A stretch of DNA of 64,000 nucleotides from Cedecea neteri (lineage in GTDB: Bacteria > Pseudomonadota > Gammaproteobacteria > Enterobacterales > Enterobacteriaceae): assembly GCF_000757825.1 (NCBI RefSeq), contig NZ_CP009451.1, forward strand, positions 1,488,001 through 1,552,000, given 5' to 3'. The notes under the pieces are model-generated. The model was not told where the DNA came from and made no database searches. It saw nothing but the letters and a program-made list of their open reading frames with translations. Made by a program: the position numbers and the translations under genes. Position 1 is the stretch's first letter. Each line of letters begins with the position of its first letter. Shown here one piece after another: positions 50,262-58,257 of this stretch.

Positions 50262-51046
50262 CCGAAGCTGTTCCGCGCCTTGCCGACCAGATAGTTGAGC
50301 GTGTTAAGGCGCTGATTAATGAACGTAACCTGGAGGCGGGCATGCGGTTGCCCGCCGAGCGCCAGCTGGCCGCCGGGCTGGGCTGTTCGCGCTCGATTTT
50401 ACGCGAGGCAATTCAGAAGCTGATTGGCGAAGGCGTGCTGGCCAGCCGTCGCGGCGGCGGCACTTATCTGCGCTACCAGACCGAGCAGTGGTCGGAACAG
50501 CGCATCGTGCAGCCGCTGAAGACGCTGGTTGAGGGTGACCCCAGTTACCAGTTGGATATCCTCGAAGCGAGACATTCCATTGAAGGCAGCACGGCCTGGT
50601 ACGCGGCGATGCGAGCGACGCAGGCCGACAAAGAAAAGCTGATCGCCTGTTTTGATGCCACGCTCAAGTTTAAAGAGAGCGACGATCCGGATCTCGCCGC
50701 GCAGGCCGACGTTCGTTTTCACCTGGCAATAGCCGAAGCCTCCCACAATATCGTGCTGCTCCAGACCATGCGCGGGTTCTTCGACCTGCTGCAATCTTCG
50801 GTGCTCCATAGCCGCCAGCGTATGTACACCGTTCCGGCCATTTTTGCCGGGCTAACCGAGCAGCACGACGAACTGTTGCAGGCGATTCTGGCCGGAGACG
50901 CCGAGCGGGCAAGACGAGCCGCCCAGTCGCACCTCGGCTACGTGCACGCCACCATCAAGACCCTGCAGGAAGACGAAGCCCGTCAGGCACGCGTTACCCG
51001 CCTCCCGGACGAAGCAAGTGATGAAATAAGGGAAAAGAAACGATGA
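50258..51046 (+). CDS. lldR: LldR, GntR/FadR-family regulator of lactate use
   Basis: A 262-residue regulator. The N-terminal winged helix ([20 protein letters not shown]) is of FadR type; the helical FCD effector domain has the metal-ligand residues in [24 protein letters not shown] and [10 protein letters not shown]-lactate binding relieves repression at the two operators upstream of lldP. It overlaps both neighbours by 4 bases, so the three genes are coupled. Confidence 0.95.
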   Translation: MTEAVPRLADQIVERVKALINERNLEAGMRLPAERQLAAGLGCSRSILREAIQKLIGEGVLASRRGGGTYLRYQTEQWSEQRIVQPLKTLVEGDPSYQLDILEARHSIEGSTAWYAAMRATQADKEKLIACFDATLKFKESDDPDLAAQADVRFHLAIAEASHNIVLLQTMRGFFDLLQSSVLHSRQRMYTVPAIFAGLTEQHDELLQAILAGDAERARRAAQSHLGYVHATIKTLQEDEARQARVTRLPDEASDEIREKKR

Positions 51047-52185
51047 TTATTTCCGCAGCAACCGACTACCGTGCCGCCGCCGAGCGCATTCTGCCGCCAT
51101 TTTTATTCCACTACATCGACGGTGGGGCCTATGCCGAGCATACCCTGAAGCGCAACGTGGAGGATTTGGCACAGGTGGCGCTCAAGCAGCGCGTGCTGAA
51201 AAACATGTCGGCGCTGAGCCTGGAAACCAGGCTGTTCAACGAAACGCTGTCAATGCCGGTGGCCCTCGGCCCCGTGGGGCTTTGCGGCATGTATGCGCGC
51301 CGGGGAGAAGTTCAGGCCGCAAAAGCCGCCGCGGCGAAAGGCATTCCTTTTACCCTGTCGACAGTGTCCGTTTGCCCTATTGAAGAAGTCGCCCCCGCCA
51401 TCAGCCGCCCGATGTGGTTCCAGCTCTATGTGCTGAAAGACCGCGGCTTTATGCGCAATGCGCTGGAGCGGGCGAAAGCCGCCGGATGCTCTACGCTGGT
51501 GTTTACCGTCGATATGCCAACGCCGGGCGCTCGTTACCGTGACGCCCACTCCGGCATGAGCGGCCCTAACGCGGCAATGCGTCGTTATCTTCAGGCCGTA
51601 ACGCACCCGCAGTGGGCATGGGATGTCGGCTTAAACGGCCGTCCTCATGATTTGGGCAATATCTCCGCCTATCTCGGTAAACCGACCGGGCTGGAAGATT
51701 ATATCGGCTGGCTGGCGAACAACTTTGATCCGTCAATATCGTGGAAAGATCTGGAGTGGATCCGCGAGTTCTGGGATGGCCCGATGGTGATTAAAGGGAT
51801 CCTCGACCCAGAAGACGCCCGCGATGCGGTTCGCTTTGGCGCCGACGGTATTGTGGTGTCTAACCACGGCGGCCGCCAGCTGGACGGCGTGCTCTCTTCC
51901 GCTCGCGCCCTGCCCGCCATTGCCGATGCGGTAAAAGGCGATATTACAATTCTGGCTGATAGCGGCATCCGCAACGGCCTGGACGTGGTGCGTATGATTG
52001 CGCTGGGCGCCGACACGGTGCTGCTGGGACGCGCCTTCCTGTATGCGCTGGCCACCCACGGCGAGGCTGGCGTCACCAACCTGTTAAACCTGATTGAGAA
52101 AGAGATGCGTGTGGCGATGACGCTGACCGGCGCGAAGTCTATCGCCGGGATTACGCCTGAGCTGCTGGTTCGCCAGGGCTTCTGA
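51043..52185 (+). CDS. lldD: LldD, L-lactate dehydrogenase (FMN)
   Basis: A 380-residue membrane-associated flavoenzyme that oxidises L-lactate to pyruvate and feeds the quinone pool. It has the FMN-dependent alpha-hydroxyacid dehydrogenase barrel, with the active-site histidine and arginine in [11 protein letters not shown] and phosphate binding in [13 protein letters not shown]. It is about 16 residues shorter at the C-terminus than E. coli LldD. It is the last gene of lldPRD and faces the toxin-antitoxin pair with 7 bases between. Confidence 0.95.
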   Translation: MIISAATDYRAAAERILPPFLFHYIDGGAYAEHTLKRNVEDLAQVALKQRVLKNMSALSLETRLFNETLSMPVALGPVGLCGMYARRGEVQAAKAAAAKGIPFTLSTVSVCPIEEVAPAISRPMWFQLYVLKDRGFMRNALERAKAAGCSTLVFTVDMPTPGARYRDAHSGMSGPNAAMRRYLQAVTHPQWAWDVGLNGRPHDLGNISAYLGKPTGLEDYIGWLANNFDPSISWKDLEWIREFWDGPMVIKGILDPEDARDAVRFGADGIVVSNHGGRQLDGVLSSARALPAIADAVKGDITILADSGIRNGLDVVRMIALGADTVLLGRAFLYALATHGEAGVTNLLNLIEKEMRVAMTLTGAKSIAGITPELLVRQGF

Positions 52186-52192
52186 TCTGCGG

Positions 52193-52495
52193 CTAGCCTG
52201 CAATCTCTGAAAAGTGGATCCCCACCGCGTGCAGTACCTTTTTGGTGGTTTTGATGGTGGGGTTTCCACGCTCGGATAGCGTGCGATAAAGCGTTTCTCG
52301 GTTCAGGTTTGCCGCTCTGGCAATCTCCGTAAACCCGCCTCTGGCCTCCACAAGGCGGCGCATGGCAATAAGAAACATGGCTTCGCCATCTTCACCGTCC
52401 AGCCCAATAAAGGCTTCTTTAAGATAGTCCACGGCGAAGGCGTGATCTTCGCGGAGCATATCAATAACCGTTTGATCAAATTCGCTAAATTTCAT
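52193..52495 (-). CDS. Antitoxin, HigA/HI1420-type HTH protein
   Basis: A 100-residue protein with a C-terminal helix-turn-helix (GGFTEIARAANLNRETLYRT, then GNPTIKTTKKVLHAVGIHF), of the kind annotated as addiction-module antidote. ATG 52495 has GGGAG upstream and overlaps the toxin gene by 11 bases. Toxin-first order is typical of HigBA-like modules. It probably neutralises the toxin and represses the promoter. Confidence 0.85.
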   Translation of the reverse strand: MKFSEFDQTVIDMLREDHAFAVDYLKEAFIGLDGEDGEAMFLIAMRRLVEARGGFTEIARAANLNRETLYRTLSERGNPTIKTTKKVLHAVGIHFSEIAG

Positions 52496-52814
52496 TTTTT
52501 CTCCCTTTATGCTCAAGCCACCATTTTGTAGCGCGTTCGATATCCGCCTGTTGGTCACGTTTATCTCCTCCCGCCAGCAGGAGCCAGACTGCTTTACCGT
52601 CCTGGGCGTAATACACCCTGTAACCAGGCCCTTCATCGATGCGCATTTCCCATACGCCTTGCCCGCAGGGTTTACTATCGCCGGGGTTCCCAAAAGAAAG
52701 TCGGTCGATCCTCATGACTATTTTGGTTTTTGCTCTCGCATTCTTTAACGCCCGCAGCCAATCCTTGAAAGGCCTTTTTCCTTCTTTCGTTTCGAAGAAC
52801 GTAATCATGTTCAT
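52485..52814 (-). CDS. Toxin, RelE/HigB (Gp49-like) family
   Basis: A 109-residue toxin-type protein from ATG 52814, with GGAG six bases upstream. Family features are FKDWLRALKNARAKTKIVMR, VWEMRIDEGPGYRVYYA and VWLLLAGGDKRDQQADI. Such proteins cut mRNA on the ribosome. The module sits between lldD and ilvN, both core genes, so it is a small accessory insert. Confidence 0.87.
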   Translation of the reverse strand: MNMITFFETKEGKRPFKDWLRALKNARAKTKIVMRIDRLSFGNPGDSKPCGQGVWEMRIDEGPGYRVYYAQDGKAVWLLLAGGDKRDQQADIERATKWWLEHKGRKNEI

Positions 52815-53021
52815 CCTTGACTCCTTGAGTGTAGCTTTAAAGCAACAAACAAGCACGAACAAAATTTAGTCGCGCTTATTTTTCTCAGGGCAGGCTAACG
52901 GATTTTTACTTGAGGCTGATTGAAATCGTTCTTTGGCATGCCGGGATTGCGGCGCAGCTTCCGGGGTTTATGCATGCGGGCCTGGGGCTTTCAAAAATAT
53001 GCCTGAAAGCCCCTGTTTCAC

Positions 53022-53333
53022 TTACTGCACAAATGAGGTCAGGCGATTGAAAATTCCCGGGTCATCGGCGTGGCGGATAATCTGCACGACATCCTCCAGC
53101 TTATCGACCTGGCTGACCATCTGCTCCAGCCGCTGGTCGTCCCCCACCTGCAGCCATATGCGGCTCTGATCCCCTTCCTGCAACGGCAGGCAGAGAATGC
53201 CTTCCACGTTGAACGCCCGGCGGGCAAACAGGCCGCAGATATGTGACATCACGCCCGGGTGGTTGCGCACCGTTAGTTCCAGAATGACGGTTGATTGTTT
53301 AGCGATTGATTGTTTTGTGATGGATGGTTGCAT
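53022..53333 (-). CDS. ilvN: IlvN, acetohydroxyacid synthase I small subunit
   Basis: A 103-residue regulatory subunit with one ACT domain ([50 protein letters not shown]). It binds valine and activates IlvB. It is about 7 residues longer than E. coli IlvN at the N-terminus, in a repeated KQSIAKQS segment. It starts 3 bases after ilvB. Confidence 0.95.
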   Translation of the reverse strand: MQPSITKQSIAKQSTVILELTVRNHPGVMSHICGLFARRAFNVEGILCLPLQEGDQSRIWLQVGDDQRLEQMVSQVDKLEDVVQIIRHADDPGIFNRLTSFVQ

Positions 53334-53336
53334 GGC

Positions 53337-55025
53337 TTACTCTCCAATCATCTGAGTGTTGGCGGCACCCGGCGGCACCATCGGGTAGACTTTTTCATCG
53401 GCGTCGATGCGAACGTGAATCAGGCAAGGCCCAGGGCGAGAAATCGCCTCCTGCAGTGCAGCGTGCGGATCCTCCGCCTGGTTCAGGTCACAGGTCGCCA
53501 GGCCAAAACCGCGCGCGATGGTAATGAAATCCGTCTTGCCCGGATAAGTCGCGGCAAAGATATTCTGCTGGTAGAACAGCGTCTGCTGCTGGTGCACCAG
53601 CCCTAATGCCTGGTTGTTCATCAGGATGATTTTCACATCCAGATTGTTTTCAGCGGCGGTGGCCATTTCCTGGATATTCATCATCAGGCTGCCGTCGCCG
53701 GAGAAGCACAGCACTTTACGGCCAGGCTCAGCCAGCGCCGCGCCAACCGCTGCCGGTAAGCCAAAGCCCATGGTGCCCAGCCCGCCCGACGTCAGCCACT
53801 GGCGAGGACGATTGAGCGGATAAGCCTGAGCCACCCACATCTGATGCTGGCCTACGTCGGTGGTGACGATAGCTTCATCATCCACGCACGCCGCTGCGGC
53901 TTTGATAAGCCCGTAAGGCATCAGCGGGTTGTCCGCGCCCGGCGTGGCAAACGGGAACTCGCGCTGCAAATCGCTCACCACTTGCAGCCACTCGCTGCGC
54001 CGGGAGGCTTTGGTTTGCGGAATAAGCTGGCTCAGGACTTCACGCACGTCGCCGCGAATAGCCACATTCGCCTGCTTAATTTTGCCCAGCTCGGCGCGAT
54101 CGATATCGACGTGGATAATTTTTGCATTCGGGCAAAACTCTTCGGTTTTACCAATCGCGCGGTCGTCAAAACGTGCGCCAAGCACGATCAGCAGGTCCGC
54201 TTCGTGGAGGATAAAGTTGGTGCTGCGTGCCCCGTGCATCCCCAGCATTCCCAGGGAAAGTGGATGCTTCGCGGGGATGGTGCCCAGCGCCATCAGCGTC
54301 ATGGTTGTCGGCAGCCCGGCACGCTCAGCCAGCTCACGCGCCTGCTCCGCCGCGCCTGCGCTGATGATACCGCCGCCCAGGTAAAGCACCGGACGTTTGG
54401 CTTCGTTGATCATCGCCGCCGCACGGGCGATGTCCTGATGGTCAAAGGCCGGTGCGGCCGAAGGCGCTGCAACCGCTGGCAGTTCGGCAATGTCGATTTC
54501 AGCGGTCTGAATGTCTTTTGGAATATCGATCCATACCGGACCAGGACGACCAGACTGCGCAATGCGGAAGGCGTCGGTAATCACCTGCGGCAGCTCGCTG
54601 ATGCTGCGCACCAGGTAGTTATGTTTAGTGATAGGAATGGAGATGCCGTAGGTATCAACTTCCTGGAAAGCATCGGCGCCAATCATCGAGGTTGGTACCT
54701 GGCCGGTGATACAAACCAGCGGGATGGAGTCGAGACGCGCGTCGGCGATGGCGGTAACCAGGTTAGTGGCGCCTGGCCCGCTACAGGCAATGCAGACCGC
54801 CGGTTTGCCGCTGGTACGCGCCATGCCCTGCGCCATAAATCCCGCGCCCTGCTCGTGGCGAGCCAGTACGTGGCGAATGCGGGTGCTTTGGCTCAGGGCA
54901 TTGTAGAGCGGCAGAACGGTGCCGCCTGGAATGCCGCTAACCGTGGTAATCCCGTGATGCTCCAGCATTTTTACAATCAGCTGAGCGCCGGTGATGCGTT
55001 GTGAGGGTGTGTCCGAAATTGCCAT
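53337..55025 (-). CDS. ilvB: IlvB, acetohydroxyacid synthase I large subunit
   Basis: A 562-residue ThDP enzyme that makes acetolactate and acetohydroxybutyrate for branched-chain amino acids. The catalytic glutamate is in VLARHEQGAGFMAQGMAR; the ThDP motif is GDGSLMMNIQEMATAAENN with LMNN. Length matches E. coli. It is preceded by the ivbL leader and attenuator, so it is under leucine/valine attenuation. Confidence 0.97.
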   Translation of the reverse strand: MAISDTPSQRITGAQLIVKMLEHHGITTVSGIPGGTVLPLYNALSQSTRIRHVLARHEQGAGFMAQGMARTSGKPAVCIACSGPGATNLVTAIADARLDSIPLVCITGQVPTSMIGADAFQEVDTYGISIPITKHNYLVRSISELPQVITDAFRIAQSGRPGPVWIDIPKDIQTAEIDIAELPAVAAPSAAPAFDHQDIARAAAMINEAKRPVLYLGGGIISAGAAEQARELAERAGLPTTMTLMALGTIPAKHPLSLGMLGMHGARSTNFILHEADLLIVLGARFDDRAIGKTEEFCPNAKIIHVDIDRAELGKIKQANVAIRGDVREVLSQLIPQTKASRRSEWLQVVSDLQREFPFATPGADNPLMPYGLIKAAAACVDDEAIVTTDVGQHQMWVAQAYPLNRPRQWLTSGGLGTMGFGLPAAVGAALAEPGRKVLCFSGDGSLMMNIQEMATAAENNLDVKIILMNNQALGLVHQQQTLFYQQNIFAATYPGKTDFITIARGFGLATCDLNQAEDPHAALQEAISRPGPCLIHVRIDADEKVYPMVPPGAANTQMIGE

Positions 55026-55070
55026 GCTCCAGTCCTTCTAATAAGCCGGTTCGCTTCTGGGCAGGCACTT

Positions 55071-55109
55071 AAAACAAGAAACCCCGCCCGGTTTGCGCCG
55101 GCGGGGTTT
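55071..55109 (-). terminator. ilvB attenuator
   Basis: On the minus strand AAACCCCGCC pairs with GGCGGGGTTT (plus coordinates 55079-55088 and 55100-55109), followed by CTTGTTTT. It lies between ivbL and ilvB, where the leader controls read-through. Confidence 0.88.
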
Positions 55110-55133
55110 GGAATCGATGCGTTGATTCAGTCC

Positions 55134-55232
55134 CTACGGCGCATTGCCGACGACCACCACCACACGCACGACGACCACCGCGGCTGGTAGCGCGGTAAGT
55201 AGTAGGGTCGAAGTTGGCAGGGAATGGGTCAT
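55134..55232 (-). CDS. ivbL: IvbL, ilvBN operon leader peptide
   Basis: A 32-residue leader from ATG 55232. It carries three leucines (TLLLTAL) and a run of valines broken by one arginine (AAVVVVRVVVVVGNAP), nearly the E. coli IvbL sequence. Ribosome stalling on leucine or valine codons prevents the attenuator hairpin at 55079-55109 from forming. Confidence 0.95.
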   Translation of the reverse strand: MTHSLPTSTLLLTALPAAVVVVRVVVVVGNAP

Positions 55233-55357
55233 GGGTTTCCTGAATCTGAGTTAAAAGTCGTCATTGATAAAATCACACTCGCCGGTTTCGCACAACAGGA
55301 TTTTTGCTGGCCGCTAAAAAACGAGCGAAATGTCACATTTTTGTTAAATGCTAAGTT

Positions 55358-55555
55358 TTAGCAGCAGCGTCCGCCGCCTTTACCGCCGTAGCGCGCATCC
55401 TGACGTTCGCGGAAAAACTCTTCATAGGTCATGGGAGTTTGCTCCGGATGGGTCTGGCGTATGTGCTGCACGTAGTTGTCGTAATCGGGTACGCCAATCA
55501 TCAGTTTTGCGGCCTGGCCGAGGTATTTCCCGGCTTTGGCGAGATTATCGAACAT
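55358..55555 (-). CDS. ybdD: YbdD, small partner of CstA
   Basis: A 65-residue protein (YbdD/YjiX family) with the signature [20 protein letters not shown] and the end [12 protein letters not shown] with two cysteines. Its wording is closer to YbdD than YjiX. E. coli has cstA-ybdD side by side; here a 206-base repeat block separates them on the same strand. GGAG precedes the start. Family members are needed for the activity of the linked transporter. Confidence 0.93.
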   Translation of the reverse strand: MFDNLAKAGKYLGQAAKLMIGVPDYDNYVQHIRQTHPEQTPMTYEEFFRERQDARYGGKGGGRCC

Positions 55556-55570
55556 AGTGTCTCCAGTGGG

Positions 55571-55755
55571 CGGCCCCTCACCCCGGCCCTCTCCCCAAAG
55601 GGGAGAGGGGGGAATAAAGAAACTCAGCCTATCCCCTCTCCCAAAGGGGGGGGAATAAAGATGCCTGATCTATCCCCTCTCCCAAAAGGGGGTTGGGGGA
55701 ATAAAGATGCCTGATCTATCCCCTCTCCCTTCCAGGGAGAGGGTTAGGGTGAGGG
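55571..55755. repeat. Tandem C-rich/G-rich stem-loop repeats between cstA and ybdD
   Basis: GAATAAAGA occurs at 55612, 55653 and 55699, each followed by a CTATCCCCTCTCCC segment and G-rich arms, so a unit of about 41-46 bases is repeated three times. The final CCCTCTCCCTTCCAGGGAGAGGG-type hairpin and GTGAGGGTAAAAAT flank match 29900-29937. Confidence 0.8.
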
Positions 55756-55761
55756 TAAAAA

Positions 55762-57867
55762 TCAATGCACGCTTTTCGCCTGCGCCACAATCTCCTGATA
55801 ATTCTCAGGCATTGGCTCGTACGGCGTCTCACTCGACGTTGGTTGGTCAGACTTCAGCGCTTTGAGCGCGGTTTTCAGCGAGAACCAGCCGAGCACCACA
55901 ACCACCACCATAAAGAATATGGTCAGCCCCGCGTCCAGGCGGTTATTGAATACCAGTTGGCTAAGCTGCGACTGCGTGTACTGCGCCGGAATATTCCCGC
56001 TGTCGATCATCGCCTGGAATTTGTTGGCGATAGCCAGGAAGCCCACTTTCGCATCCGAACTGAACGCTTTTTGCCAGCCTGCCGTTAAAGTACAAACCAG
56101 CAGCCAGGCGGTCGGCATCAGAGCAACCCACGCATAGCGCTGCTTCTTCATCTTGAACAGCACAACCGCACAGAGCATCAGCGCCATGCCCGCCAGCATC
56201 TGGTTGGCGATACCGAACAGCGGCCACAGCGTGTTGATGCCGCCCAGCGGGTCGACCACGCCCTGATGCAGGAAGTAGCCCCATGCCAGTACGCAAAGCC
56301 CGGTTGCAAGCAGGTTGGCCGGCAACGAGTCGGTTCTTTTCAGCCCGGGTGAAATGACTCCCAGCAGGTCTTGCAGCATAAAGCGCGCCGCGCGAGTCCC
56401 GGCATCCACCGCCGTCAGGATGAACAGCGCTTCAAACAGAATGGCAAAGTGATACCAGAACGAGACGTCCATCAGCCCGCCCAACGCGCCGTGCAGAATG
56501 TACGCCATCCCCACGGCAAGCGTTGGTGCCCCGCCTGCGCGAGAGATAATGCTCTGCTCGCCGACTTCACTGGCAATAGTGGTCAGCGTTTCCGGGGTGA
56601 TATGGAAGCCCCACCCGCTCACCACCTGCGCGGCAGAAGCCACAACGTCAGCCGTGCCTGCCGGAGCCAGTACGGCCATCGGGCTGTTCATCGCGAAGTA
56701 CACGCCAGGGTCGATAACACAGGCCGCCACCAGCGCCATGATGGCGACAAAGGATTCCATCAGCATGCCGCCGTAGCCAATGAAGCAGGCCTGATTTTCA
56801 TTCGCCAGCATTTTCGGCGTGGTGCCGGAAGCTATCAGCGCGTGGAAGCCAGAAACAGCCCCGCAGGCGATGGTGATAAACAGGAACGGGAACAAGTCAC
56901 CGCTCCAGACCGGGCCGGTACCATCGATGAATTTTGTTAATGAAGGCATCTGCAGCGTCGGGCGCATGATCAAAATGCCGATCGCCAGCCCGATGATGGT
57001 GCCAATTTTCAGGAAGGTGGAGAGATAGTCGCGCGGCGCCAGCAGCAGCCACACCGGCAGCACCGAAGCCACAAAGCCGTAGCCCACCAGCATCCACGTC
57101 AACTGTACGCCCGTGAAGTCGAAGTACGGTGCCCAGGTTTCACTCTCAGCCACCCAACCGCCGGAGATAATGGCAAATACCAGCATCACCAGGCCAATCA
57201 CCGACACTTCGCCAATGCGCCCCGGGCGCAAATAGCGAATATAGACGCCCATAAACAGCGCCAGCGGGATGGTAAAGGCAACGGTGTATGTCCCCCAAGG
57301 GCTATGGGTCAGCGCCTTCACCACGATCATCGCCAGCACGGCGAGGATAATCACCATGATCATAAAGCAGGCCACTAACGCGATAACGCCCGCGGTGTTG
57401 CCCATTTCTTCTTTAACCAATTCCCCCAGCGAGCGCCCGTTGCGGCGCGTGGAGACAAACAGCACCATAAAGTCCTGTACGGCTCCTGCCAGCACCACGC
57501 CCGCCAGCAGCCAAAGCATGCCCGGCAGATACCCCATTTGCGCAGCAAGTACCGGCCCCACCAGCGGCCCCGCCCCGGCAATAGCGGCAAAGTGGTGGCC
57601 AAACAGCACTTTTTTATCCGTTGGGACGTAATCAAGACCGTCATTGTTCCGCACGGCCGGCGTCATGCGCGTGGCATCCACCGTCAGCACGCGTTTCGCG
57701 ATAAACAAGCCGTAGTAGCGGTAGGCAATCAGGTAAATACAGACTGAGGCAATGACAATCCACAGCGCATTTATCTGCTCACCACGATTCAGAGCGATGT
57801 AGCCGAGGGCAAATGCGCCTATCAAAGCAAGCACGACCCAGACGAGGTGTTTCCCAAATCTATCCAT
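55762..57867 (-). CDS. cstA: CstA, carbon-starvation pyruvate/peptide transporter
   Basis: A 701-residue inner-membrane transporter, exactly the E. coli CstA length from ATG 57867 (MDRFGKHLVW). About 16-18 spans, with GHHFAAIAGAGPLVGPVLAA and GTTPKMLANENQACFIGYGG as family segments. It imports pyruvate and possibly peptides under carbon starvation. A CRP-like site (TGTGA-N6-TATTC on the minus strand, within 57924-57943) lies about 60 bases upstream. Confidence 0.96.
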   Translation of the reverse strand: MDRFGKHLVWVVLALIGAFALGYIALNRGEQINALWIVIASVCIYLIAYRYYGLFIAKRVLTVDATRMTPAVRNNDGLDYVPTDKKVLFGHHFAAIAGAGPLVGPVLAAQMGYLPGMLWLLAGVVLAGAVQDFMVLFVSTRRNGRSLGELVKEEMGNTAGVIALVACFMIMVIILAVLAMIVVKALTHSPWGTYTVAFTIPLALFMGVYIRYLRPGRIGEVSVIGLVMLVFAIISGGWVAESETWAPYFDFTGVQLTWMLVGYGFVASVLPVWLLLAPRDYLSTFLKIGTIIGLAIGILIMRPTLQMPSLTKFIDGTGPVWSGDLFPFLFITIACGAVSGFHALIASGTTPKMLANENQACFIGYGGMLMESFVAIMALVAACVIDPGVYFAMNSPMAVLAPAGTADVVASAAQVVSGWGFHITPETLTTIASEVGEQSIISRAGGAPTLAVGMAYILHGALGGLMDVSFWYHFAILFEALFILTAVDAGTRAARFMLQDLLGVISPGLKRTDSLPANLLATGLCVLAWGYFLHQGVVDPLGGINTLWPLFGIANQMLAGMALMLCAVVLFKMKKQRYAWVALMPTAWLLVCTLTAGWQKAFSSDAKVGFLAIANKFQAMIDSGNIPAQYTQSQLSQLVFNNRLDAGLTIFFMVVVVVLGWFSLKTALKALKSDQPTSSETPYEPMPENYQEIVAQAKSVH

Positions 57868-58257
57868 CAATTTTGTCCGTTTTCTAAGTGGATACCGAGA
57901 GTTGTTACATTTTGTATCTAGCCTGGAATAGCGGTTCTCACAATCTGAAGCGGGCAAAACGCGGGGCATTTACCTCAGTTTGTTAATGAGATCACCTAAA
58001 TATGTATCGCAACCGTAAAGTCGGCAGGTCAATTGTGGAATATCAGGTTGGTGAATGGTTAACGCGGGGATTGATAACCAGGGATGATTAATTAGCGGAA
58101 TTAATTGGTTTTAAATGTCAACTGAGAAAGACATTGATAATTGTTTTCATTTGCAATAGCGTGTTTCCGCACTTTCAACTCCAGACACTTTTGCCGCGTC
58201 CTTCCTCATTTGGGAAAGGAGTTTACGGGACGCAGGCGGTGACACTCAGGATAAATA
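57868..58257. promoter_or_regulatory. Divergent cstA/fepA control region
   Basis: The 390 bases hold a CRP-like site for cstA (57924-57943, minus strand) and a Fur-box-like sequence for fepA (58137-58155). No gene is seen. Confidence 0.6.
58137..58155 (+). promoter_or_regulatory. Fur-box-like site before fepA
   Basis: GATAATTGTTTTCATTTGC matches the 19-base Fur consensus at 13 positions, with GATAAT and TCATT intact. It lies about 100 bases before the fepA start, where iron repression would be expected. Confidence 0.6.

Noticed and set aside
53844..55004. 386-codon open frame antisense to ilvB
   Set aside because: A shadow of the conserved ilvB frame with no family features.
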